In this document: positions 27,426 through 36,702 of the stretch, piece after piece
Layout: the number at the start of each line of letters is the position of its first letter
Numbering within the stretch: position 1 is the first letter of the stretch
Assembly (NCBI RefSeq): GCF_000565015.1
Contig: NZ_JDFF01000009.1
Location: 62,001 to 126,000, forward strand
DNA: 64,000 nucleotides
Reading direction: 5' to 3'
DNA from: Porphyromonas catoniae ATCC 51270
GTDB taxonomy: Bacteria > Bacteroidota > Bacteroidia > Bacteroidales > Porphyromonadaceae
The notes under the pieces: generated by a model
The model's database searches: none
What the model saw: only the letters and a program-made list of their open reading frames with translations
What the model was told of the DNA's origin: nothing
Program-made: the position numbers and the translations under genes

Positions 27426-28820
27426 ATGACACTCATCAAATCCATCTCAGGCATCCGTGGCACTATTGGTGGTGCACCCACTGACGGGTTGAACCCCATA
27501 AGTACGGCACAGTTTACTGCAGCTTATGCCACATTCATCCGTACCCAATCAGGCGAGGAGCATCCGCTCATAGTTGTAGGACGTGATGCACGCCTCTCGG
27601 GCATTATGGTTAAGAGTATCGTCATTGGTACGCTTATAGGGATGGGATGTGATGTCATTGACATTGACCTTGCCACTACGCCTACCACCGAGATGGCTGT
27701 CGTCGGTAAGGGGGCTGATGGAGGACTCATACTTACAGCTAGCCACAACCCCAAGCAATGGAATGCTCTAAAACTACTCAACTGCAGAGGAGAGTTCCTA
27801 AGTGACATTGAGGGGAAAGAGATCCTTCGCCTTGCAGACGCTATGGAGATAGACTTTGCAGAGGTCACTGCACTCGGCAGGATCGTAGAGGAGAAGAGCT
27901 ACCTCAAGGAGCATATTGAGGCTATCCTTAGTGTACGAGGGGTCGATGTAGAGGCTATTCGTAGAGCAAACTTCCGTGTCGTATACGATAGTGTAAACTC
28001 TGTTGGGGGGCTTGCTCTCCCAGCTCTCTTTGAGGCTCTAGGTGTAACCCAAGTAACAGGTCTTTACAGCGAAGTAACAGGAGACTTTGCTCACAACCCT
28101 GAACCTCTACCCGAGCATCTCACAGCCATCTGTGATGAGGTACGTAAGGTAGGAGCAGATCTAGGCTTTGTCGTTGACCCCGATGTAGACAGACTTGCCA
28201 TTGTTGATGAGCGAGGAGAGTTCTTTGGAGAGGAATATACCCTCGTTGCCATAGCTGACTACCTCCTCAAGCTCAATGGTGGGGGGAATACCGTCTCCAA
28301 CCTTAGCTCTACTCGTGCACTACGAGACGTGACCCTCCGCTATGGCGGTAACTACAATGCGGCTGCAGTAGGAGAGGTGAATGTCGTAGCGAAGATGAAG
28401 GAGACAAACGCCCTTATTGGAGGAGAGGGCAATGGGGGGGTTATCTATCCCGAGCTCCACTATGGACGTGATGCCCTCGTAGGCATAGCACTCTTCCTAA
28501 CCCTACTAGCAAAGGATGGTCGTAGCGTACATACACTACGCTCCACCTATCCCAACTACTACATGAGCAAGCAACGAGTGGAGCTCCCTACGACAGCAGA
28601 TCCACAGCTCCTACTTGATCGTCTAGCCAGGGAAGAAGAGGGTAAGGGTAATATCAATCGGGTAGATGGTGTCAAGATTGACTTCTCTGACCGCTGGGTG
28701 CATGTGCGTAGAAGTAATACAGAGCCTATCATCCGCATCTATACAGAAGCTCCTACCCAGGAGCAGGCTGCCTCTCTGGCTAACGAGTACAAGCAGCTCA
28801 TTAGCTCCTACCTAGGTTAA
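27426..28820 (+). CDS. glmM: Phosphoglucosamine mutase
   Basis: A 464-residue alpha-D-phosphohexomutase that converts glucosamine-6-P to glucosamine-1-P for UDP-GlcNAc synthesis. The active-site serine lies in TASHNPKQWN near 99-108; the metal loop is DPDVDRLAIVDE near 253-264; the sugar loop GEGNGGVIYPE near 334-344; the phosphate loop RRSNTEPIIRIYTEA near 429-443. The N-terminal SISGIRGT is typical of GlmM in Bacteroidetes. A family relative acting on mannose or glucose phosphate cannot be excluded. A 7-G run near 28434 lies inside the sugar-loop codons. Confidence 0.9.
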   Translation: MTLIKSISGIRGTIGGAPTDGLNPISTAQFTAAYATFIRTQSGEEHPLIVVGRDARLSGIMVKSIVIGTLIGMGCDVIDIDLATTPTTEMAVVGKGADGGLILTASHNPKQWNALKLLNCRGEFLSDIEGKEILRLADAMEIDFAEVTALGRIVEEKSYLKEHIEAILSVRGVDVEAIRRANFRVVYDSVNSVGGLALPALFEALGVTQVTGLYSEVTGDFAHNPEPLPEHLTAICDEVRKVGADLGFVVDPDVDRLAIVDERGEFFGEEYTLVAIADYLLKLNGGGNTVSNLSSTRALRDVTLRYGGNYNAAAVGEVNVVAKMKETNALIGGEGNGGVIYPELHYGRDALVGIALFLTLLAKDGRSVHTLRSTYPNYYMSKQRVELPTTADPQLLLDRLAREEEGKGNINRVDGVKIDFSDRWVHVRRSNTEPIIRIYTEAPTQEQAASLANEYKQLISSYLG

Positions 28821-28830
28821 TAGACATTTC

Positions 28831-28880
28831 CTCCCCATAGCTATCCTCACCTATCCATGGTGCCGTATAGCTATGGGGAG
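28831..28880 (+). terminator. Hairpin between glmM and rlmD
   Basis: A perfect 14-bp stem (CTCCCCATAGCTAT and complement) with a 22-nt loop, ending 17 bp before the rlmD start and followed by CTTTATATAA. It could end the glmM transcript or act as a leader structure for rlmD. Confidence 0.6.
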
Positions 28881-28897
28881 CTTTATATAAGATAGCA

Positions 28898-30331
28898 TTG
28901 GCACGAAAGAAAAAAGAACTACCTCTACTACAGAGTATCTCTATCGAAGGTATCGCAGGCGAAGGGAAGGCACTCACCCATGTGAATGGTCAGGTGCTAT
29001 TCGTCCCCTTTGCAGCTCCTGGAGACGTATGTGATATCCAGGTCACTAAGAAGAAAAGTAGCTTCATGGAGGGGCGTATCACAGAGATAATAACTCCCTC
29101 CCCACAACGTGTCACCCCCTTCTGCTCACACTTCACCATCTGTGGCGGGTGTAAGTGGCAGCATCTCCCCTACTCTCTTCAGCTAGAGACCAAGGATCAA
29201 GTTGTACGAGATGCACTATGTCGCATCGGTAAGATTGACGTAGAGACCTACCTACCGATCCTAGGCTCAAGGCGCACGGAGCGTTATCGTAATAAGCTAG
29301 AGTTTACCTTCAGTCATCGTCGCTGGTTACAGCCTAATGAGTTCTCCGCTCTGGATGAGAGAGAGGGACAAGATCTCTCTGGACTAGGCTTTCACCTACC
29401 AGGGATGTTTGACAAGGTCTTGGACATTGACCTGTGTCACCTCGGAGCTAAGGTCTTAGATGACATCCGTCTCTTCATCCGAGATTATTGTAAAGCAAGA
29501 CCCGAACGCTACCCTTACTTTGACCTACGTAAGCAGGAGGGCTTCATGCGCACCCTGATGATGCGTACGACCTCTACTGGAGAGATTATGCTTGTCGTGG
29601 TCTTCTTCCGTGAGGATGAAGAGGCTCGTACCACACTACTTGATGCCGTGAAGGAGCACTTCCCTCAAATCACCTCCCTACTCTATGTCATCAATGCAAA
29701 GGCCAATGACACCATCACTGACCAAGAGATACACTGCTACTCAGGTCGTGACTATATCGAGGAGCGAATGGAGGGGCTTACGTTCCGCATTGGCCCTAAG
29801 TCCTTCTACCAGACGAATAGCGAGCAAGCCTACGAGCTATATAAGGTAGCTCGGGAGTTTGCAGAGCTGACGGGTAAGGAGCATGTCTACGACCTCTATA
29901 CAGGCACAGGTACGATTGCCAACTTTGTTGCACGTCATGCTACCTCTGTCATCGGTATCGAATATGTCCCCGAGGCCATAGCTGATGCCAAGATCAATAG
30001 TGAAGTCAACGATATTGACAACACACTCTTCTATGCGGGAGACATGAAGGATATCCTCACCGAAGACTTTATCCTTCAGCATGGTCATCCAGAGGTCATC
30101 ATCACTGATCCTCCACGCGCAGGGATGCACGAAGACGTTATCGCTACGATCCTCCGTGCAGCCCCACAGCGTATCGTCTATGTAAGCTGTAATCCCGCCA
30201 CACAGGCACGTGATCTACAGCTACTCACCGCCTCTGGTGACTATCGAGTCACTAAGTCTCGAGCTGTGGATATGTTCCCCCACACCCATCACATAGAGAA
30301 TGTAGTGCAGCTGGTACGCCACGTGCACTAA
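28898..30331 (+). CDS. rlmD: 23S rRNA uracil-5-methyltransferase RlmD/RumA family
   Basis: A 477-residue class I methyltransferase for uracil C5 in 23S rRNA. An N-terminal TRAM domain (about 10-70) is followed by an iron-sulphur cluster region with CSHFTICGGCKWQ near 85-97 and further cysteines. The SAM-binding motif is VYDLYTGTGTIANFVA near 328-343, and the catalytic cysteine lies in VYVSCNPATQARDL near 427-440. The reading frame has no ATG upstream: an in-frame TAG lies at 28868 and the first plausible start is the TTG at 28898, so a TTG start is inferred. RlmD and RlmC cannot be separated with certainty. Confidence 0.88.
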   Translation: MARKKKELPLLQSISIEGIAGEGKALTHVNGQVLFVPFAAPGDVCDIQVTKKKSSFMEGRITEIITPSPQRVTPFCSHFTICGGCKWQHLPYSLQLETKDQVVRDALCRIGKIDVETYLPILGSRRTERYRNKLEFTFSHRRWLQPNEFSALDEREGQDLSGLGFHLPGMFDKVLDIDLCHLGAKVLDDIRLFIRDYCKARPERYPYFDLRKQEGFMRTLMMRTTSTGEIMLVVVFFREDEEARTTLLDAVKEHFPQITSLLYVINAKANDTITDQEIHCYSGRDYIEERMEGLTFRIGPKSFYQTNSEQAYELYKVAREFAELTGKEHVYDLYTGTGTIANFVARHATSVIGIEYVPEAIADAKINSEVNDIDNTLFYAGDMKDILTEDFILQHGHPEVIITDPPRAGMHEDVIATILRAAPQRIVYVSCNPATQARDLQLLTASGDYRVTKSRAVDMFPHTHHIENVVQLVRHVH

Positions 30332-30352
30332 TCTCTCTTACTCACTACTACT

Positions 30353-31837
30353 ATGCGACTACCCAAACAACTTAGCCCAACGACCCTCTTTGTGGTCGCT
30401 GGGCTTTTGCTTGCCCTCTTCGTTGGCTTTACCCTCTCTCATCGTAGGCGCACCGAGCGCATACAAGCGGAGCAAGAGGCACGGATGCGCCTACCTGATA
30501 CGCTTCGTGTCGTCACGCTCTCGGGGGCTACGACTTTCTTTGTCTACCGAGACGAACCTATGGGCTACCAGTATGAGCTACTACGTCTCTTTGCAGAAAA
30601 GGTACGCCGCCCTCTGAAGCTCTACGTTGTCCACGATATGACAGAGGCTAAGCGTCTCATCCTCTCTGGGGAGATGAATCTCTGTATCACTCCCTACGCC
30701 GTCACCCAGTCTAGCAGGAGTGAGCTACGCTTCACTGGTCCAGAGGAGCTATCAGGGCTTACCCTTGTACAGCGTCGCCTTATAAACAAGGAGGATACCG
30801 CTCGCTACGTACGAGATGTGACGGGACTTCTGGGTAAGACCATTACCCTACTCTCGGGCTCTCGCGAAGAGAAACGTGTAGAGCGTTTGGAGCAGCAGCT
30901 GGGTGGGAAGATCTACCTACGTCTCATCACTGCGGATACCCTTGATAGTGAAGACCTCATTGACCAAGTCGCTTCGGGCAGTATCGACTATACCATCGCC
31001 GACCAAGAGCTAGCACGCCTAGCGAAGACCTACTACCCAAGCATTGATATCTCTGTCGAGGTAGGCTTCCAGCAAAGCCTTCGCTGGTTTACCTCTCCCG
31101 ACCACGAGGGGCTAGCCCTGGCCTTAGACAAGTGGGCCGAGGACATTCCTTCACAGCCTTCCTTCAAGAACATCTATCGTAAATACTTTGAACTAAACAA
31201 GAGTGAGGAGGACGAAGTAAAGCCCACTCCCTCTCCACGCCCAGTACAGAGTGGCCACTCCCCCACAATCGGTCGTGGAGAGCGCACCTATATACACGAG
31301 GGTGGACTCTCCCCATTCGATGCCATCTTCAAGAAGGAGGCTCAGCGGATTAACTGGCCTTGGCAGCTCCTCGCAGCCATTGCCTATCAGGAGTCAAACT
31401 TCAAGCCACACGTCATTGGCTGGTCTGGTGCTCGGGGCCTCATGGGTATCATGCCTCGCACGGGACATATCTTTGGGGCAAGCAAGGACGAACTCCTTGA
31501 CCCCAATGTCTCTGTACGAGTCGCCGTAGACTGCATCCGTGCCACGGAGAAGCTCTTCACCTCTATCCCCGAGCTCGAGGATCGTATTGCCGTAACGCTC
31601 GCAGCCTATAATGCAGGACCTGCACACTTACAGGATGCTATCCGTCTAGCGGCTAAGTATGGCTATTCAACGACAAAATGGTCGGGCGGTATCGAAGAGG
31701 CTCTACGCCTCAAGAGCGAAGCCAAATATTACAATGATCCCGTATGTCGTGCAGGCTACCTCCGAGGCAAAGGTGTGACTCGCTATGTTGACCAAGTACT
31801 CAGTCGCTACCACGGCTACCTTGCCCACACTCAGTAG
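30353..31837 (+). CDS. mltF: Membrane-bound lytic transglycosylase F-like protein
   Basis: A 494-residue periplasmic enzyme that cleaves the glycan strands of peptidoglycan. An N-terminal membrane anchor (about 10-28) is followed by a domain like the extracellular solute-binding family 3 proteins (about 45-285), a proline-rich linker, and a C-terminal SLT domain (about 315-480). The catalytic glutamate is in AAIAYQESNF near residue 347, followed by ARGLMGIMPRTG and AAYNAGPAHL, the standard SLT motifs. This layout is that of MltF. It is 21 bp past rlmD. Confidence 0.92.
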   Translation: MRLPKQLSPTTLFVVAGLLLALFVGFTLSHRRRTERIQAEQEARMRLPDTLRVVTLSGATTFFVYRDEPMGYQYELLRLFAEKVRRPLKLYVVHDMTEAKRLILSGEMNLCITPYAVTQSSRSELRFTGPEELSGLTLVQRRLINKEDTARYVRDVTGLLGKTITLLSGSREEKRVERLEQQLGGKIYLRLITADTLDSEDLIDQVASGSIDYTIADQELARLAKTYYPSIDISVEVGFQQSLRWFTSPDHEGLALALDKWAEDIPSQPSFKNIYRKYFELNKSEEDEVKPTPSPRPVQSGHSPTIGRGERTYIHEGGLSPFDAIFKKEAQRINWPWQLLAAIAYQESNFKPHVIGWSGARGLMGIMPRTGHIFGASKDELLDPNVSVRVAVDCIRATEKLFTSIPELEDRIAVTLAAYNAGPAHLQDAIRLAAKYGYSTTKWSGGIEEALRLKSEAKYYNDPVCRAGYLRGKGVTRYVDQVLSRYHGYLAHTQ

Positions 31838-31928
31838 TCCATTCGATAAGCAAGGTGACTAGGCATTCATGGGTAAATAAGCACTATAAGTAGGCAAATT
31901 TCACACCAATGAGTAGGTAGTATGAGAT

Positions 31929-32012
31929 ACCCTTGCAAGGGTTCCCGAGGAGACCCATAATGGGTCTTGATGCCAACCCATGCATGGGTATCGCTGAGAC
32001 CCATGCATGGGT
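31929..32012. repeat. 24/23-bp period array (ACCC-N6-GGGT class), four units
   Basis: Units at 31929-31942 (ACCCTTGCAAGGGT), 31953-31965 (ACCCATAATGGGT, one base short), 31976-31989 and 31999-32012 (both ACCCATGCATGGGT). Spacers are 10, 10 and 9 bases and unrelated. A degenerate unit (ACC...AGGT) sits exactly 24 bp earlier at 31905-31918. The array is immediately upstream of the AraC gene. Confidence 0.9.
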
Positions 32013-32019
32013 GCTTTCA

Positions 32020-32028
32020 CCCCCCCCC
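32020..32028 (+). repeat. Poly-C tract of nine upstream of AraC gene
   Basis: Nine consecutive cytosines, 45 bp upstream of the AraC-family start. A run of this length is prone to slipped-strand length change; here it would alter promoter or leader spacing rather than a reading frame. Confidence 0.7.
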
Positions 32029-32073
32029 TTCGTTACATATTTTCCAACCCTTATTGAGTTATCATCGATCCCT

Positions 32074-32925
32074 ATGGCCCATTCCCCCTCGATCACATCA
32101 AGGCAGATTAATATCATCCACTTCACGGATGATGTGCAAGACTACTCCAAATTTGAGTATGCGCTGAGTGCATATAGCTATTCTCGCTTCTTCATCTGCA
32201 CCCGTGGGACGATTACACTGACGGCAGACAACACAACCTACACCCTGCACGAACGAGATGCATGCAATATCTTCATCTACCAAAATATCCAACACCCTAA
32301 GTGTAGTCCAGGCAGTGAGGGTTACCTCTTCGTGTGGAATGACGTCATTGATGTAAGCATACGAGGTCACTACCCTAGTCCAGATTTGATCAAGAAGGTA
32401 TTTTTCTACCCTTGCTTCACGCTAAAGGAAGGACACATGGAGGACCTTATCCAGATACTCGAACTGATGGGAAGGGTAGCCTCTCGACCACAGACGAAGT
32501 ACAACATCGAGATCCTACAGCATATCACCGCAGCCATGATATGCGAGGTCCTATCACACTACGAAGAAGAGGTGGTATATGACCCATCTAAGTTCACGAG
32601 GAAGGAGGTATACTATGCCGACTTCCTTGAGCTCATCTTCAACCATTACCATGAAGAGCATACCGTGGACTTCTACGCTCGTAAGCTCTGCATCACCACT
32701 CGCTACCTCAACTCAATCTGTAAGGAATACTGTGGTGAGACAGCAGCAAAGTCCATCAGTGGGCTGCTCCACTCCACAGCGAAGATGTACCTAACAGGCT
32801 CCAACCTATCGATACAGCAGATCGCCGATGCATTGCACTTTGCTAATCCATCGTTCTTCTCCCAGTTCTTCCGTCGCATGGAGGGATGCACTCCCTCGGA
32901 GTTCCGCTCACGCCATTTCCGTTAG
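32074..32925 (+). CDS. AraC-family transcriptional regulator
   Basis: A 283-residue regulator. The N-terminal part (about 1-160) is a cupin-like sensing domain (FFICTRGTITLTADNTTYTLHERDACN). The C-terminal 100 residues carry the double helix-turn-helix: FYARKLCITTRYLNSICKEY and the conserved LSIQQIADALHFANPSFFSQFFRR followed by GCTPSEFR. The start at 32074 (MAHSPS) was chosen because an upstream ATG at 31933 would place the N-terminus inside the repeat array. Its target genes are not evident; the neighbours are a lytic transglycosylase and a convergent WGR protein. Confidence 0.92.
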   Translation: MAHSPSITSRQINIIHFTDDVQDYSKFEYALSAYSYSRFFICTRGTITLTADNTTYTLHERDACNIFIYQNIQHPKCSPGSEGYLFVWNDVIDVSIRGHYPSPDLIKKVFFYPCFTLKEGHMEDLIQILELMGRVASRPQTKYNIEILQHITAAMICEVLSHYEEEVVYDPSKFTRKEVYYADFLELIFNHYHEEHTVDFYARKLCITTRYLNSICKEYCGETAAKSISGLLHSTAKMYLTGSNLSIQQIADALHFANPSFFSQFFRRMEGCTPSEFRSRHFR

Positions 32926-33050
32926 GGCATAAGACGACAAGAGGTGGAGAGGTAGAAGAGGTGTAAAAGGAAGGGGATAAAGGATGGGAATAAACTCCCT
33001 ATTCCTTAGCTCTGGCTATCATAGTAGAAGAAGGAAGGCTATGTGTCAAG

Positions 33051-33818
33051 CTAGGCTTGCTTCGCCCTAATGACCTCACGGTCATAGCGACTAAGATCCT
33101 CAGTAATCGCACGGAGGGTATCACTAGTCAAGCGTACAGGTAGCCCCAGCTCTGTGAGCTTGCTCAGCCGGGCAATAGCCCGTAGTGCCAACTCGTGAAG
33201 CTGTGAGTCAAGCTCGCCCGTAATCTTAATATGCGCCAAGGCCGAAGCAATAATCACTCGATCCGTACGCCTCAGTACATGGAGCATCGGTTGCCCTGCG
33301 TGCTCCTTCCCCTCTAGCTCCCGTAGCTCATCGAGGGTCTCATCATGTGGAGGGAAGTAAGGTAGTTGATAGAGCTTCATCAAGACGCTCTGTGGGAAGT
33401 CCACGAGCTCAGCATGTGGTCTGCGGCGTAAGAGATCAGAGAGCTCCCAGAGAGCATCTATCCCCTCGTCACTGCCAAAGGGTGCAGACTCGGTGACACT
33501 CGAGTAATAGAAGTCGTCGGTGAAATACTTGCGGAATACAGGGTGGCTCGTTAAGGGATGTAGGCCAAAGGTGTCATCATCGTAGTAGTATTGCCCCTGA
33601 GGGCAGAAGCTGGTGAGATCGGAGTAACCCTTCTTAATCTTCACGCGGATAAGTTCGTCTACTTGCCTCTGACAGCTGTCCTCATCCTGACAAGCCTTCA
33701 GTTCATAGCGACCAGAGGTACCCGTCTTTCCCCAATTAATCACGAAGTCGGATCCTAGTGTCTCTATGCGCCAAAACTTATCAGACTTATCATCGGCTAA
33801 ACGCATTACCCTGATCAT
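33051..33818 (-). CDS. WGR-domain protein
   Basis: A protein of about 255 residues with an N-terminal WGR domain (FWRIETLGSDFVINWGKTGTSGR), the small beta domain also found in PARPs and in bacterial MolR-like proteins, where it binds nucleic acid. The rest is helical and acidic, without a recognised catalytic motif. Alternative starts exist at 33830 and 33803; 33818 (MIRVMRLADDK) is a compromise. It has its own upstream promoter element and converges with the AraC gene. Function unknown. Confidence 0.8.
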   Translation of the reverse strand: MIRVMRLADDKSDKFWRIETLGSDFVINWGKTGTSGRYELKACQDEDSCQRQVDELIRVKIKKGYSDLTSFCPQGQYYYDDDTFGLHPLTSHPVFRKYFTDDFYYSSVTESAPFGSDEGIDALWELSDLLRRRPHAELVDFPQSVLMKLYQLPYFPPHDETLDELRELEGKEHAGQPMLHVLRRTDRVIIASALAHIKITGELDSQLHELALRAIARLSKLTELGLPVRLTSDTLRAITEDLSRYDREVIRAKQA

Positions 33819-33917
33819 TTCTCTACACACTATTTATTTGTTAAGCCTCACCAGTATCGCCACGATCGCGCCTTGGAGTGAGTGTGGTATCACAGGACTA
33901 TACAGTTCGTAGTCGCA

Positions 33918-33925
33918 CAAATATA
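33918..33925 (-). promoter_or_regulatory. -7 element TATATTTG, WGR gene
   Basis: Minus-strand TAnnTTTG match about 100 bp upstream of the WGR start, in the 200-bp gap after nhaD. Confidence 0.5.
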
Positions 33926-34038
33926 ACGAATTATCACAGAAAGAGGGTATGTACAGACGCCACCTATCCTACCATCCAACCCCTCATATTCCCACAGCGA
34001 CAAGTCTACTCATACTTGGTCATTCAGTGGTGAAATGC

Positions 34039-35427
34039 TCAGAAGATAAGTGACTGTAGTTGATAGGCGAGCGCACCAGCCAAGTAGCCTGAGAGAGCAA
34101 GTAGACTGAACCGCTTGAGATAATAGCCAAAGCTAATGCCCTCAAGCCCCATGACCGTAACACCCGTAGCAGAGCCTATGATGAGCAAGCTACCCCCATT
34201 GACAGCACAATAGGCGAGGAACACCCAGAAGGAACCATTCAAGACAAAGGGTGAGAGCGCACCACTTGCATCCACAGGGTACATCCCCAGCACAGCAGCA
34301 ACAAGAGCGACATTATCCAACACAGAGGATAGTACCCCAATGATTGTAGCCAGAAGCCCTGTGCTGGGGATTAGCTTAGTCACATGGGTAGAGGCTACTG
34401 CTAGCTGTCCTCCTTCGATCAATGCCGCTACCGACATCAGAATGCCCAAGAAGTAGAAGATCGTCGTTAGGTCTGCATTGTTGTTAAGCTGCTCTGTCAT
34501 GCGAAGTGTTGTCGCTTCACGTAGTCTCTTCTTATAGCGAGAGAACATCAGCTCAGTATAGATCCATACCAGCACCAGACCAAAGATGACTCCCATAAAG
34601 GCTGGCACATCAAAGAACGTCTGCCAGATAGGGACAAGCATCAGCGAGAGGATACCCAAGATGAAGACAACGATACGAGCTCGATGGGGAAGGATATCAT
34701 ACATTTCATCCTCTGGCACATTAGGTCGCTGACGTAGCTTCACCCCCTTCTTAAAGAGGAAGAAGTGTGCAAGGAGCGTTGGCACAATAAGGCTAATGAG
34801 GGCAGGGATAATCAAGTGAAAGATCTGGTAGTAAGGGGTGATGCGCCCATTATTCCAGAGCAGAAGTGTCGTGACATCACCAATCGGAGACCATGATCCA
34901 CCAGCGTTACATGCGATAATCGACATACAAGCATACTTCATACGGTCAGTCGTGTCTGGCACGAGTTTGCGTAGGACAGCTATGATGACAATAGAGGCTG
35001 CTAGGTTGTCGAGAAATGCCGAGAAGAAGAAGGAAGCAAAGGCTACACGCCAAAGTAGCCTCCGCTTATTAGTGGTAGCAACAATGCTCGCCACCGATTT
35101 AAAACCTCCGTAGCTATCGATCGTACTCACGAGCACCATGGAGCAGAGGACAAAAAAGAGTGTCCCAGAGACATCCCCAAGATGCTCCGTAAGCCTAAGA
35201 GAAAGGTAGTCTGATACCTCCGTATCTCCACCCCCAGTCGCATGTGCTACATACTGTAAGAAGCCCTCTGTCCTAGAAGCAATACTCGTATCAATAAGCA
35301 GAATAGCCCAAAGTAACACACAAGTGAGTAGTGCCGTAGCAGTCTTATTGATCTTAATCTGCTCCTCAAAGGCAATGCCGAGGATACCTAGGACAAAGAT
35401 TACGGGCATCAAGTAAAACGAAATCAT
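34039..35427 (-). CDS. nhaD: Na+/H+ antiporter, NhaD family
   Basis: A 462-residue inner-membrane transporter with about 12 hydrophobic helices, a member of the ion transporter superfamily. The segments FSAFLDNLAASIVII, ACNAGGSWSPIGDVTTLLLW and SSVLDNVALVAAV are NhaD-like paired re-entrant regions with conserved Asp/Asn. It exports Na+ in exchange for protons. In this window it lies 30 bp downstream of the PAP2 gene on the same strand, so it may be the distal gene of the zinc-uptake transcript. A V-type ATPase nearby could share the Na+ or H+ cycle. Confidence 0.9.
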   Translation of the reverse strand: MISFYLMPVIFVLGILGIAFEEQIKINKTATALLTCVLLWAILLIDTSIASRTEGFLQYVAHATGGGDTEVSDYLSLRLTEHLGDVSGTLFFVLCSMVLVSTIDSYGGFKSVASIVATTNKRRLLWRVAFASFFFSAFLDNLAASIVIIAVLRKLVPDTTDRMKYACMSIIACNAGGSWSPIGDVTTLLLWNNGRITPYYQIFHLIIPALISLIVPTLLAHFFLFKKGVKLRQRPNVPEDEMYDILPHRARIVVFILGILSLMLVPIWQTFFDVPAFMGVIFGLVLVWIYTELMFSRYKKRLREATTLRMTEQLNNNADLTTIFYFLGILMSVAALIEGGQLAVASTHVTKLIPSTGLLATIIGVLSSVLDNVALVAAVLGMYPVDASGALSPFVLNGSFWVFLAYCAVNGGSLLIIGSATGVTVMGLEGISFGYYLKRFSLLALSGYLAGALAYQLQSLIF

Positions 35428-35457
35428 GAGATAGTAACATTAAACAGGGGCACACCA

Positions 35458-36702
35458 CTAGAGATGCACCTCTAGAGACGACGAAATGTAATAGGAGAGA
35501 CCACGGAGTCTAACCTCTTCTCCTCCCAGAGGCATGAAGCGCAGACTCGAGGGAAAATAATCAACACCACAAGGCACACGGATACCTAGATGGCGAGTAA
35601 ACTGCCAGTGGGGAGCAAGCTCTATGCCCATCCCTATACGCCAACGAGGCACAGACACGCGCTGGATTTCCTCTGGTCGTACTACGTCTTGTCCCACATA
35701 CCGGATTAACCGTGCATGGGTAGATACGTTGAGACCAAAGTCTTCCCAGATAGAGAGATCCTTCCCTAGCCCCAGCTGTAGGCGAATCCCCTTAAGCTCT
35801 GCACCTAGCTCTTCACCAGTCTTGCTGTGCCTATAAATACGATGTAGCGCTAGCTGTGCTTGAGCCTGTAAGAAGAGCGGGAAGGAAGGCGGTGTATATT
35901 CTACTCCAAGACCAAAGGCTCTACTTACCGCATACCACTCTGCACCCCGTTTCGTATGGAGCGTTCCTGACTCAATAGGCAGGTAAAGGAGGAAGCCTTC
36001 TCTAGGAAAAAGAGGAGATGGTGTATGGTTCCGACGGCTTCGGCCAAAAAGTAAGTCTGTAACCCAATAGCCGAAATGTGCCGAGAGGATACCTAGGCCA
36101 GCCCCTGTGACGACATCCCCAATCCAATGACGATTATTCAAAAGGCGTCCTACACCCGTAGCAGTAGCAACGGTATAGCTAATTGGTCGAAGCCACGGGA
36201 AGCGATCACCATACTCAATATTCAATAGCTCCGCGGATGTGAAAGCCATCGTTGTATGTCCCGATGGGAAGGAATTACGAGACGATCCATCGGGCCGTTC
36301 TACACGTGCGGTGTACTTGATTGCGGAGGTCAGGGCAAGCATCGTGAGGGAGGCTACGGCATCGGCTGAGGCCATCTGTAGCACGTTATCCGTCACGCCT
36401 CGCACACCAGCCAGACGAAGCCCTAGCTGCCCAGCAAGTGGCACAAATTGTAGGTAATCATCATAACGATGTCGGAAGCGTGGATAGTAAGCAAAGCGAA
36501 GCTCCCGCACATACTGATTATTGAGTGTCTGGAGAAATCCTGCGCCAACGATTGGTGCAGCCATCTTCACTCCATGAAGCAGTTGCTTATTTACCTCTGT
36601 ACGGTTCAGCCTCAAGCTGTCTATCCTCTCCTCTTGCCCACATAGTGGAGCATGAGCAGATAAGAGCGCTAAAGCGAATAAAAAAGAAGTAAACAGTCTC
36701 AT
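35458..36702 (-). CDS. PAP2-family phosphatase with C-terminal beta-rich domain
   Basis: A 414-residue exported phosphatase. Residues 1-23 are a signal peptide. The PAP2 motifs are complete: KYTARVERP (K-x6-RP), FPSGHTT and GRLLNNRHWIGD (R-x5-H-x3-D). The last 170 residues are beta-rich with alternating hydrophobic strands (SFPLFLQAQAQLALHRIY, IRLQLGLGKDL, RWRIGMGIELAPHWQF) and look like an outer-membrane barrel extension. In P. gingivalis, PAP2 enzymes remove phosphates from lipid A; that role here is inference. The start at 36702 is fixed by a four-base ATGA overlap with the upstream ABC gene. Confidence 0.87.
   Translation of the reverse strand: MRLFTSFLFALALLSAHAPLCGQEERIDSLRLNRTEVNKQLLHGVKMAAPIVGAGFLQTLNNQYVRELRFAYYPRFRHRYDDYLQFVPLAGQLGLRLAGVRGVTDNVLQMASADAVASLTMLALTSAIKYTARVERPDGSSRNSFPSGHTTMAFTSAELLNIEYGDRFPWLRPISYTVATATGVGRLLNNRHWIGDVVTGAGLGILSAHFGYWVTDLLFGRSRRNHTPSPLFPREGFLLYLPIESGTLHTKRGAEWYAVSRAFGLGVEYTPPSFPLFLQAQAQLALHRIYRHSKTGEELGAELKGIRLQLGLGKDLSIWEDFGLNVSTHARLIRYVGQDVVRPEEIQRVSVPRWRIGMGIELAPHWQFTRHLGIRVPCGVDYFPSSLRFMPLGGEEVRLRGLSYYISSSLEVHL

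Noticed and set aside
28434-28440. Seven-G run in glmM as a phase-variation tract
   Set aside because: It encodes the conserved GNGG sugar loop and is short for slippage; glmM is expected to be essential.
31933-32073. N-terminal extension of the AraC gene
   Set aside because: The extra 47 codons are translated repeat array and poly-C tract; the ATG at 32074 starts a normal AraC N-terminus.
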